From contig JAUIRK010001052.1 of the NCBI GenBank assembly GCA_030549495.1, positions 2,666,001 through 2,730,000 of the forward strand: a DNA stretch of 64,000 nt, given 5' to 3'. Under the pieces are notes generated by a model. That model worked only from the letters and a program-made list of their open reading frames with translations. It made no database searches and was not told the DNA's origin. The stretch is from Nectonema munidae. Lineage: Eukaryota > Nematomorpha > Nectonematoida > Nectonematidae. The position numbers and the translations under genes are program-made. This document shows positions 55,201 through 63,130 of the stretch, piece after piece. Position 1 is the first letter of the stretch; each line of letters opens with the position of its first letter.

Positions 55201-58200
55201 GAAAGCTAAGCAGATCGGAAATGAAATTTAATAAGATTTAATTAAAGCTAAAAATAAATCAATAAAAGTAGGCCTTCAAACAAAACATTACATACAACTA
55301 CAACATGACTGGCAAGCCATTCTGCCGTTTTAATAATTATGTCTCTCGATTTTTGAATAAAACACACAATGATGATAATTGTATTTTCTATGAATAAAAT
55401 CACTGAGGAATGTTACGCTTTTTCTGGCGGCAAAGATCTAGGTGATATAAAGATGTGGAATCTTTGCACCAATAAAAATTTTGTTGCAACTGAGTTTTCT
55501 GCTGTAGTTTGGCTTGCCGAATTTCCTTGTTTGTGTTAAACAGGTTAGCGGGCTGGACGTCAGACTATCGCGAGCTGGAGGTTGCTGTCCCTGAACTATA
55601 GAGTGGAGAACTGTTTTCATTGCTGAATGAATGTTTGGATAAATTATATTTTTTTTAATTTTTTTTTTATTAAATCCAACATTTTTTCTCGTTCAAAAGG
55701 AGCAGTCATCAAAATGGGGTTTTTTGCTCATGCCAAATCATTGAAACTCCGAAAGGCATACATTTTAGTTCTTTTGTTCAACACATTTTGAGCTTACTTA
55801 TGCAGCTCTTATAAACTTTATGAGGGGCAAACGTTTATTTTGATCTGGTAACTTGCATCCAAAATAAGCAAAATAAGAGCGTTTCAACAAAGGTATAATA
55901 TTACTTCTAGAATTAGCAGGAGTAAACTCTCCACAAACGTAACAAAATATGTTCCGGAAATTTCTAGAAATTTTTATAAAACCTAAATTAAAATTGCGTA
56001 TAACTTGACACCCGGGTGTGATAGAAAGAAAACAATAACTTAAATAAACAAACTTGTGTAATTCTCAAATTTCATAGAGTGATTAAAAAAATTTATGCTG
56101 ACCAGTGTTTTCTATCTAAGTAGGGCATCGATTTCGAGGAACTAATAAACCACTAATTGAAATTATATGTTTAACTGAAGCTTGAGAAACAGTAATTGAA
56201 AAAACATTTATAGGAAGCACTGATCTATATTTACTATAGTAAAAAAGCATTGATTTGATTTAATTTTAATTAAATTATCTTAAATCTATCAATTTTGTTT
56301 CAAAAATTAAATCAAATCAATTTGTTTTGGACCACCACGGGTAACAAAGTACACATTTTAAGTTGTTTTATTGAAAAAAGACCACTCTTCGTTTGACAAA
56401 AAATTGTTTGGGACCTGTGCATATTTTGCTTTTAAACCATATTCTCTACTCTTGATTCAATAATCCAATTTTTAAGAAGTTTTTCAATTCAAGAGCCATA
56501 CAATATATTTATGAAAAAAATTTAATTCCTGATAATATATTTTTCAAAATTACTTTATAGTCATTGATAAAGAAATCTCTAGAAATACTAATGTCGACTT
56601 CTCTATCACTAAGATGTAATAACATTTAAAGAGATCATTAGAAATTTAATCTTTTATCAGCTTTTTATTTATAACTTAGACACTTATTTACTCAGTTTAA
56701 CCTCGTGCAATAATGAAGCTTCTCTCCATATATATGATTTCATTCCTTACAATCCTTCTGCCTTTTTTCGCGTTATCACTGATACCGATGACAATTTTAT
56801 AGTATGCCATTCTGATTAAATTACAACTTGTTTTTATTTTCGTCAAATTTTTTAGCGATTCGCAGATTTTGTAAATTTAAGCGATACAAATGCAAATAAA
56901 ATTTTTTCTTACTCAGAATGTGAAGATAATAAAGGTATTGGATTTTTAAAACATCTTGGCGTGATTATTTTTTATTTTTGTAGATAGAAATTCTTTGCCT
57001 TGTGATCTTTGCTTCAAAAGGATTAACAAATCAGCAAAGTTGTTTTTAACTAAAGGAACATTTTCACAGGTAATTTTTTTCCTATTATTACCTGAATTGT
57101 ATAGTTCCAGTATTAGGAACACTTGTATTACAGGGGCGCACATCCTGAAAATTTGTGAGGGGCGACATTACACTTACACTGTGCGATCCCAATGCGGCTA
57201 TAACTAGCGATTACTGCAGGGATTTTATCAAGTCGAATTACCCTGTTTGTAATTATAATCGCATCCTAGCTTCTAGCTAAACAAGAGAATTACTCACTCA
57301 TATGATAAAGGCACATCGAAATCATATTGATATTTCTTCATCTCCGCTATTGTTTTTACACTCATCATTTAGGATTACGTACATTCCCCTTCTATTTCGA
57401 TTCTAATCACCTGAATAACGCTTTGAGCTAGATCAAATTATTCACATGATCGCGACAAATAATTAGTAGATTCATAGCTATCATAATAGGATATTTCACA
57501 TCTGAAATTTAGTTATCTGAAGCTATCAGGATAGGATATTTCACATTCTGAATTTTTTACTTTTATTACTCAATTAATCATCTTAGAAAATCGGATCTTT
57601 TTCTGTAGCTATTTATTTTGTTTTTCATTTTGTTCTGTAACTATTTCTCTAAATTATTTTGTCAAATTATGAAACTTACCTTAACCCATTTACGACCAAT
57701 GTTCCTATTTTGGAACATAAGTAATTTCATCTTCGTCTGCTTTTTTCAATGACTTTGAATATAAATCGTCTGCGTTTTTTTTAAATATCGTCGGCTTTGC
57801 TTGGTCTTAAATGGGTTAACAACTACTTCTAGTTTCAATTATCCCCTTCTCCCTCACAATTAATTAATGAAGACCTCTTTTCATCGCTCGCTTTAGTCGT
57901 CTCTCAACCAAGGCTTGCCTGTATTATTATTACTACTACAGGTGAGCATAGTCTAACTAAAATCTTGAATTAAAATTTGTCCATTTTTAAAAACTATAAA
58001 AAAGATATTTAAGAAATATGATTAGAAAAAAGAAAGAAGCGCATCATAAAAAATAACTACTAAAAATATAAAATATTACAATATAATTAAGCATTTGATC
58101 TTTAGATGCATTTAAATGACGCGAATGGTGTCTTAATTTAAAGACAGTTTTGTATCAAATTACTAAATTAAATATCGTTTGCTTTCTCGATATCAAATCG

Positions 58201-58576
58201 ATTAATTGGCACCCATCCCTATTTTTTCAACTTAGTTCTTAGATATAAAGAGGTTCTTCAACATTATACATAAATTTATCACTCTACAGAATTAGTAATA
58301 ACTCTTTCGTTAATAAGAACAAATAAAGTTATGATTCCTAAGAGGCGGAGGCATTGGCTTTATTTAAAACACTAGGCTTCAAGTTTTGGGAAAATGTGTA
58401 AACATTTTTTTAAGGTTTTTTTATCCGAAGTTGAAGATGTGCTTCGTAATTATTTTCTTGCTCAAAATGGTGTACTCGTTTCCTTGAAATTTTCTAATTT
58501 CTGTTGTTTCAAGCGCATCCTTCTTCATTCTGTTTGTCAATATCTTGGCTTAAAGTCGCAAAGTATTTTCCAATAA
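49227..58576 (+). CDS. R3HDM4: R3H domain-containing protein 4 (R3HDM4) homologue
   Basis: Six exons join in frame to 657 nt, 218 residues (human protein about 268). Blocks follow vertebrate R3HDM4 in order: SNLICSNPKA (human SDLVPKA), YTYLLSL (TQYLLTL), PSAFFRV, FADFVNLS (WNDFMNRS), SLPCDLCFKRINKSAKLFL (YTPRECFQRISRRLRAVL) and EVEDVLRNYF, then the R3H domain FKRILLHSVCQYLGL with the R-x3-H motif (R-ILL-H). R3H domains bind single-stranded nucleic acid; the role of R3HDM4 itself is not established. The N-terminus is shorter than in human. The protein ends soon after the R3H helix, whereas human continues about 35 residues; a donor (AAA|GTATTT, 58563) could lead to a further exon not found. 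Introns are 49-54 bp or 1.3-4.7 kb. Alignment was by eye from memory. Confidence 0.72.
49283..49989. other. Start of R3HDM4 intron 1
   Basis: Contains an AT dinucleotide run (49490-49508). At 49760-49805 there is an old hAT-like end (inverse of AGGGTGACCAGGGTCTGG). Otherwise nothing. Confidence 0.35.
49990..50880 (-). mobile_element. pogo/Tigger (jerky-like) transposon remnant
   Basis: The - strand reads, from 50870 leftward, TYEEKCEIIKY (CENP-B-like helix-turn-helix), then NDGEIIIEKANVETWYRKSF, LQDIYNCDEKGLFWQMLPKK (DDE motif with the Asp of NADETGLFW), KYHASKEQKIEYLFLLL, KHFSVEYTFNKKDGMTKDIF and LNDILRRQERTN. Many stops. It lies inside intron 1 of the R3HDM4-like gene. Confidence 0.82.
50881..52767. 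other. R3HDM4 intron 1, AT-rich
   Basis: Apart from the dispersed repeat at 51791-51965 and the short repeat at 52318-52362 (shared with 30023), nothing is recognised. Confidence 0.35.
51791..51965 (+). repeat. Dispersed repeat, copy 1
   Basis: Contains CGGCCATAACTGCACCGAT then TTTTATCAAGTTGAATCACC and CATCTCCTCTTTTGTTTTT. A diverged copy in the same orientation is at 57191-57370. No coding content; the family is unknown. Confidence 0.65.
52768..52905 (+). mobile_element. tRNA-derived SINE, second copy
   Basis: A tRNA-like head has box A-like TGACCTAGTAGTAGAAGCG and box B-like GGGTGCGATTTCC. The body (AAAATTATTCTTCCCTTGAA) resembles the body of the SINE at 46438-46601. It is diverged and lacks a clear tail. 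Confidence 0.6.
52906..54000. other. End of R3HDM4 intron 1
   Basis: AT-rich. A TTAACTCTTTAACAGCCCA motif at 53414 resembles the TTAA-MITE end but its palindrome and partner end are missing. A 90-codon frame at 53152-53424 has low-complexity composition and is not supported. Confidence 0.35.
54001..54152 (+). CDS. R3HDM4: R3HDM4-like exon 2
   Basis: After TTTACTTTAG: FHQVSSDAESVSSIHNPQAV then LRKKAGSNLICSNPKAMNAY, NQKKAQSKH. The donor T|GTGGCA is weak. A second donor T|GTATTG at 54186 keeps the same phase and would add 11 residues, so two protein forms are possible. The human alignment favours the shorter form. Confidence 0.6.
54480..55215 (-). mobile_element. hAT remnant (ZBED5/SCAND3-like), N-terminal half
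   Basis: From about 55193 leftward: KKRKVDFE, KWEKYFFIERFGH, TVAVMKEYNVRRHWKTEHR (BED-type finger), then LFARKMKPFMDGYFIKEYHS, ISLSFRTVCHRVEQI, AQLLVFIRG, and CEDFLEIVPIRGMTTGKDIF. The order matches hAT transposases of this branch and it stops before the C-terminal half. Several shifts. It sits in intron 2 of the R3HDM4-like gene. G+C is higher than around it. Confidence 0.78.
55216..56679. other. Remainder of R3HDM4 intron 2
   Basis: AT-rich, with a slightly richer patch at 55420-55620. No exon or repeat end supported. Confidence 0.35.
56680..56801 (+). CDS. R3HDM4: R3HDM4-like exon 3
   Basis: Encodes TYLLSLTSCNNEASLHIYD then FIPYNPSAFFRVITDTDDNFI. The acceptor is ATAACTTAG and the donor ATA|GTATGC, phase 1 in and 0 out. 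A 54-bp intron follows. An overlapping hydrophobic frame (MKLLSIYMISFLTILL) exists but cannot be spliced onward. Confidence 0.75.
56856..56934 (+). CDS. R3HDM4: R3HDM4-like exon 4
   Basis: RFADFVNLSDTNANKIFSYS then ECEDNK plus one base. The acceptor is TTTTTTTAG and the donor AAAG|GTATTG. A 49-bp intron follows, the smallest in the window. Confidence 0.75.
56984..57069 (+). CDS. R3HDM4: R3HDM4-like exon 5
   Basis: Completes Asp and encodes RNSLPCDLCFKRINKSAK then LFLTKGTFSQ. The acceptor is TTTTTGTAG and the donor CAG|GTAATT, phase 0 out, which fits directly with exon 6. Confidence 0.75.
57191..57370 (+). repeat. Dispersed repeat, copy 2
   Basis: Contains GCGGCTATAACTAGCGAT, then TTTTATCAAGTCGAATTACC and CATCTCCGCTATTGTTTTT, colinear with 51791-51965. 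It lies in intron 5 of the R3HDM4-like gene, just after a CAGGGGCGCACATCC motif (57131) that looks like a hAT-type end. Confidence 0.65.
57681..57819. mobile_element. TTAA MITE, copy C (piggyBac type)
   Basis: 139 bp, nearly identical to copy A (23581-23718). The palindrome TGTTCCTATTTTGGAACA (57700-57717) is 15 nt from the TTAA. It lies in intron 5 of the R3HDM4-like gene, and its right TTAA ends 13 bp before the acceptor of a possible cassette exon. Confidence 0.88.
57833..57941 (+). other. Possible cassette exon inside R3HDM4 intron 5
   Basis: After ACTTCTAG an open stretch of 36 codons reads FQLSPSPSQLINEDLFSSLA then LVVSQPRLACIIITTT and ends at a strong donor, G|GTGAGC. It is 109 nt, so including it between exons 5 and 6 would shift the frame. 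Human R3HDM4 has nothing equivalent here. It may be a regulated or spurious exon. Confidence 0.35.
58415..58576 (+). CDS. R3HDM4: R3HDM4-like exon 6 with the R3H domain
   Basis: VFLSEVEDVLRNYFLAQNGV then VSLKFSNFCCFKRILLHSV and CQYLGLKSQS. The acceptor TTTTTTAAG leaves phase 0. The Arg and His of the R-x3-H motif are both present. The frame stops at 58574-58576 and no AATAAA follows closely, so the true 3' end is uncertain. Confidence 0.78.
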   Translation, partial: VFLSEVEDVLRNYFLAQNGVLVSLKFSNFCCFKRILLHSVCQYLGLKSQSIFQ

Positions 58577-58851
58577 TTTTCTCTTTATAAATTTATATTT
58601 TAAAAAATCTCTCTAACTTTTAACGTTGAAAGACGATTAAGTTATTTCGTAATTCTACTTCTCAAATAAGTGATATAAAATGAAATATGAGACAATATTA
58701 AAAAATGGCTTTTACATTAAATTTTTTGCCTGATTTTTATAGATATTAGCTATTCACTAGACTATACTTATTTTTAATTAATTATATTATGCACTATTTC
58801 AATCAAATAAGGCTTATCGAGCTGGTAATCATAGCGATTATTTTGCTTAAT

Positions 58852-58969
58852 TTAATCCTTTCAGGCATTGGTTTTCTATAGTCTAATTTCGTTCTCAATG
58901 AGTTTTTATATAACCTAAGCAGAGACACTGGACTGTTTGGGAGTGTCCCATTGTGCCTGAAAGGGTTAA
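58852..58969. mobile_element. TTAA MITE of another subfamily
   Basis: 118 bp, from TTAATCCTTTCAGGCATTG to the inverse of TTAACCCTTTCAGGCACAA. A shorter palindrome, TGGGAGTGTCCCA (58938-58950), ends exactly 15 nt from the right TTAA. Confidence 0.78.
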
Positions 58970-59586
58970 TATTAATTTATTTCAAGTTTTTCAATAAGCA
59001 TTGATTCAATTTTTCCGTTTTATATACAATTATAATCAAGCTCAGACTATTCACTTTCACATAAGCGCATGTTTTTTATGAATCTGTCTGTCTATGAGTG
59101 CTTGCTTTGTGTTCTGCCTGTGTAAATAGGTTTACGTTTCTTATCGGAGAGCGAGTGCACTCGATGCCTGCAGGCACTTCGTTTAAGGGACTTTATACCC
59201 AATGCCATTTTGACTCAAACTTACAAATTACGATTAAATAAGTTTTATTTGATTAGCGTGATCACACAAAGCAATTGAATCCAAGAACGCATGTGACCTT
59301 TTGGGGTGTCATCAATTGGATGCACGTGCTCTTTACATTTTTATGAAGCGAACACAGTCTCAGAGGAGAGTGTGAACAGTCCTTGTCCAATGCCCAATTT
59401 TGCCACATTCATCTAATAGACGAGCCTATCTTACATATTCTATATTGATCTCTGCTCTTCTATAAAATTCACACTATCCTTGCAAATTTTTTGGTTTATA
59501 TAGTAAATGTTTCATCATGCATGTAGTTGTGCCTCAACGATTGAGGCGTTGAATACTGCGCATTCTTATTTCAAAAATATTAGTCA
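58970..59586. other. Unassigned
   Basis: A patch with G+C above average (59090-59420, including GCGAGTGCACTCGATGCC) is present but I recognise no element or gene. Confidence 0.35.
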
Positions 59587-59664
59587 AAAAACTACATATG
59601 TAAAGCAGGCGTGTGAGTAAGATAAAACTACATATGTAGTTAAGCAGGCGTGTGAGTTTAAGAT
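59587..59664 (+). repeat. Two-copy tandem repeat of about 38-41 bp
   Basis: AAAACTACATATGTA followed by AAGCAGGCGTGTGAGT is repeated twice with a 3-base and a 2-base length difference. Confidence 0.8.
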
Positions 59665-60150
59665 CAAAACCAATAAGGTGCGAATCTATAAAAAGGTTAA
59701 GAAATCTTGCAATTATATTTTTTGTATATTTACTATGCGTTCTAAATCAGTGGTTTCATGTTTGTTGGTACATTTCAAAAAAATATATATGTTGTTAAGT
59801 GAGCTTTCGAAAACATTTTTTATGTAAGTTTATACAAAATACTTTGTTCATTAATTTAATGTAATTATATATATTTTTTATACTTACTAATTGGTTTATA
59901 TCGATTTTTACATGTTTTGTTGCTAAATTTTGAAAAAACTAAACATGTAGTCATGTGGGCTCTTGAAAGACATTTTTTATATAAAAGTATATTTATTATA
60001 AAAAGTGGGAAAAATACGAATATTGAAATCCTTACAAAGAATATTGTTGAAAGATCCATGAAGAAATTAAAAATATATATTCAAGTCTAAGTTGGGGGGG
60101 GGGGGGGTATGTATAACAATCACTGTAAAAAATAGTAATATATTTAAATC

Positions 60151-60597
60151 AGGGGCGTAGCCTGTTTTTGTTCTCCTGAGGGTTATAAAAATCCAGAGGG
60201 TCGCCAAAAATGTGATTTTATCAAAGGGCCCAGCCTCCTGCCCCTCCTTGGAGACGCTTCAAATATTGTCACTCAATTACATCTCAAAATTTTGAAGGCA
60301 TAGATAAAACCAATAGCTACTCCGACACCTTGTAAATAAAACTTATGAGAATAACCAGGAATAGAGATATTACTGATTTTTTAAAATAAAAATTGGATTT
60401 AAAATAGTATGAGTAATGAAGCTGCCATTAAAACAAGTTTGCATAGTAAAAATAAAACGGAATTTTTCATTATATTTCTATATTAGAATAAAATCAAAGC
60501 AAGTTAAATAAATATTATTAACAACAATATATTATGAAAAATGATCATTTTATCTCCTCCGAACCCCTCTTCGTTCCCCCTAGGTTGAGAAACACTG
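60151..60597. mobile_element. hAT-like ends, composite
   Basis: The left side begins CAGGGGCGTAGCCTG and the right side ends with the inverse of CAGTGTTTCTCAACCTAGGG. Both are hAT-style termini but do not match each other, so two partial elements may be joined. No flanking duplication. Confidence 0.45.
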
Positions 60598-60689
60598 ATT
60601 CAAGATTAATATAGCTTATTAAAAGTAAACAATTTTAAATGTAGTTGTGATTGTAAAACAGTAGAGACGTTTAATGAAAAGTTGTAGTA

Positions 60690-61570
60690 AAAGGAGTAGA
60701 ATTGGAAGAAGTTAATAAATTTCGTAATTTAGGAGAGATTTTAGATAGGGCAGGTAGTGTAGAGAATTTAATGGAGCATAGAATAAGACTGGCTGGCTTG
60801 AAAAAAATTTAAATCTTAGCAGTATTTTGTGTGTAGTACTTCTTTCTTTCTAAATTCAAGAGGTTATGTGTATAAAAATAGTATTAGATCAGGTTTAGTA
60901 TATAGCAGTGGCGGATCCAGAAATTTCTTATATGGGGGGGGGGGCGAAATCTATTTAAATTTTTTGCAATTTTGCTAAAATTCTTTAGAGAATATGACAG
61001 CTGTATTATGTCTTTTAGAATCACTAATTACCTATGTTTTCGTATTTTTAACATTATTTTGCCATGAATAAATTGCAAAAATTTATTTTTTATAGATGTA
61101 AGGGTATAATACATTAGTAAGGGTAATTTTCGAAGTCATTTTTCATAGGGGGCCTAGGCCCATGAGCCCCCCCCCCCCCCCCGGATCCGCAACTGGTATA
61201 TAGTGGTCAAAGTTGGGCATTGAAAGAAGCTGGAAAAAGTAGATTAAATACAACAGGAATATGAATGCTTAGAATTATGTATAATTTTAGTTAATGAGAA
61301 AATAGGAAATTTATGCCAAGTAAATGAAATAAATAATATTTTAAAAAAGCAAAGACTAAGATGGTTTGGCCATATAAATAGGCGATAAAGAAGGCCTTTG
61401 AATTACAAAATTTGGGCAAGGATAAGTGTAGAACAAAAATAACCTGGAAAGAAGTGGTTGAGAAAGATATGAAGAAAAAAAATTTAATTAGGCGACGACC
61501 AAAATAGGGAAAATTGGAACGGTAAAATTGAACAAATATTTATTTATAGTTGTAAAGGCGGCTAGACTCT
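60690..61570 (+). mobile_element. RTE-like LINE fragment, interrupted by a MITE
   Basis: The + strand reads EVNKFRNLGEILDRAGSV, ENLMEHRIRLAGLKK, then across the MITE RSGLVYSGQSWALKEAGKS, RLNTTGI, MLRIMYNFS and later LRWFGHI-like and KITWKEVVEKDMKKKNLI. This is the C-terminal part of ORF2 (LLYGSECWAL... block). Stops are frequent. Confidence 0.65.
60906..61195. mobile_element. hAT MITE inserted in the LINE fragment
   Basis: The 290-bp element starts CAGTGGCGGATCCAGAA and ends GGATCCGCAACTG. GTATATAG flanks it exactly (60898-60905 and 61196-61203). G and C homopolymer runs lie at 60934-60944 and 61167-61182, just inside the ends. Removing it restores the LINE reading GLVYSGQSWALK. Confidence 0.9.
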
Positions 61571-61652
61571 AGCTTGCTAGGAAAGTAGCCATAATTATAT
61601 TATTATTATTCCCTAAGAGATACAAGAATTGCAAAATTAACTCTATAAAAAT

Positions 61653-61755
61653 TTGACCCATTAGATTCCAAAAAAACATAAAAATTAAGTTATAGAAGAT
61701 AACGTGTGATACTTCTATTGTACTTAAATGGGTACAACGGTAACTAATGGGTTAA
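61653..61755. mobile_element. TTAA MITE of a third subfamily
   Basis: About 103 bp with ends TTGACCCATTAG and the inverse of TTAACCCATTAG. The palindrome TGTACTTAAATGGGTACA (61719-61736) is 15 nt from the right TTAA (61752-61755). The left TTAA has changed to TTGA. Confidence 0.75.
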
Positions 61756-62639
61756 AGCCAATCTTACATAAAGACAAATCTAGCATCTACCATTATCCAC
61801 AATATCACAAAAGGATGATAACTTTTAATAACACAAATAACTTTTATGAATATAATTAAAATCATTTAAGATTTATTTGAGATTATAATACTTATAAGCT
61901 TTATTGAGGAAAATTTGAAGGAGAATGTAAAAACAGTGTAGTCAATGCAATTCTCATAAAATAAACCGAAAAATTAAATAAAATGAATATCTGAATAAAG
62001 CTGCTACACAATTGAATTCTGTAATAAAAGGCTTGATTGTTTAAATTATATTTAGCAAATATAATCAGGGCATTTACCCTAACTTATGTATACTATTAGG
62101 TTAATTTAACTCCTTCAGTTACTATTATCAATAGAGATAAACTTTTTAAGCTTTAAATTATAGAGAAGGTTTTTTACTTACTATATAATTTAGTGTTATA
62201 AAATATATTCGTCGGCGCGTGAATAGTTTGCGGGTCATTATTCAAATTTACCGAATACATTACTAAGTCTGATTAGCTATGGCTCAAATTCAGATTGACT
62301 ATTATATCAAATGAAGCAGAAATTAATTAAAAAATATTAGATTTCAAATATCGATTTAAAGACAAAAGTACTATCAAAAACTACTCACAAGCAAAATAAG
62401 TCTTTTAAATAATTGAAATAAAGATATCGAATTGATAGAAAAAACTGATAAATATGAAATAAAAATTCCACTTTTTTACCCGAATTATTAACATAATAAA
62501 TCAATAAATGAAGCATCTCCATCTTATATACTTTACTAATATTGACATATTTAAAAAAATGACAAATAGGAAACAAAATTTTTCAATTTTATACTTCAAT
62601 TTTTATTATAACCATAATAAATCAATAATCACGCATCTT
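61756..62639. other. AT-rich, nothing recognised
   Basis: No coding potential or repeat ends supported. Confidence 0.4.
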
Positions 62640-63130
62640 CTGTTATGTGTTTCCAAGGCATAGCTGAATGCTACTGGACGGGTCCTTAGGTTGCGGATAG
62701 AGGAACGACCATCAGATATGATGGTCAACTGCGAATAATCAATAAGCAGTCCCGGACAATCAGCCGCAGTAACACCAGGACATGGTTGAATAGCTTGTTG
62801 GCAAAGCTATCCATGAAAAACCACGCATGTCCAAAGACGTACTGTGTGAAGGCGAGTTGTCACGCCTCAAAAGTCAGTTATTCTAGTAAAAAAGAATTCA
62901 AATTTTTTATGAACCAAAATCTGTCACCCTTGGTAGAATAAAACCTATTAAATAATGCCCACGCTTCAATAACGATGTTCCCGTACGGTTAGGTGACATT
63001 TCATAACTTGACACGTCATCATACGACACTTACACTGGGCATTTCATCATTCGACTTTGCGAAATTGTGCACATATAACCAACAAGTTCATAATCGCAAT
63101 GACCCGGCAACATTTTTGTATCAATCGGGG
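62640..63130. other. Unassigned stretch of above-average G+C
   Basis: Contains GGTTGCGGATAGAGGAACGA, ATCAGATATGATGGTCAACT and GCAGTAACACCAGGACATGG. The composition differs sharply from the flanks, which suggests part of a mobile element, but I cannot assign a family and see no intact frame. Confidence 0.35.

Noticed and set aside
56724-56813. Signal-peptide-like frame MKLLSIYMISFLTILL
   Set aside because: It overlaps exon 3 in another frame, reaches a stop at once and cannot be spliced onward in frame.
57833-57941. Obligate R3HDM4 exon between exons 5 and 6
   Set aside because: Exon 5 ends and exon 6 starts in phase 0, and both align contiguously with human R3HDM4. Adding 109 nt breaks the frame, so it is kept only as a possible cassette.
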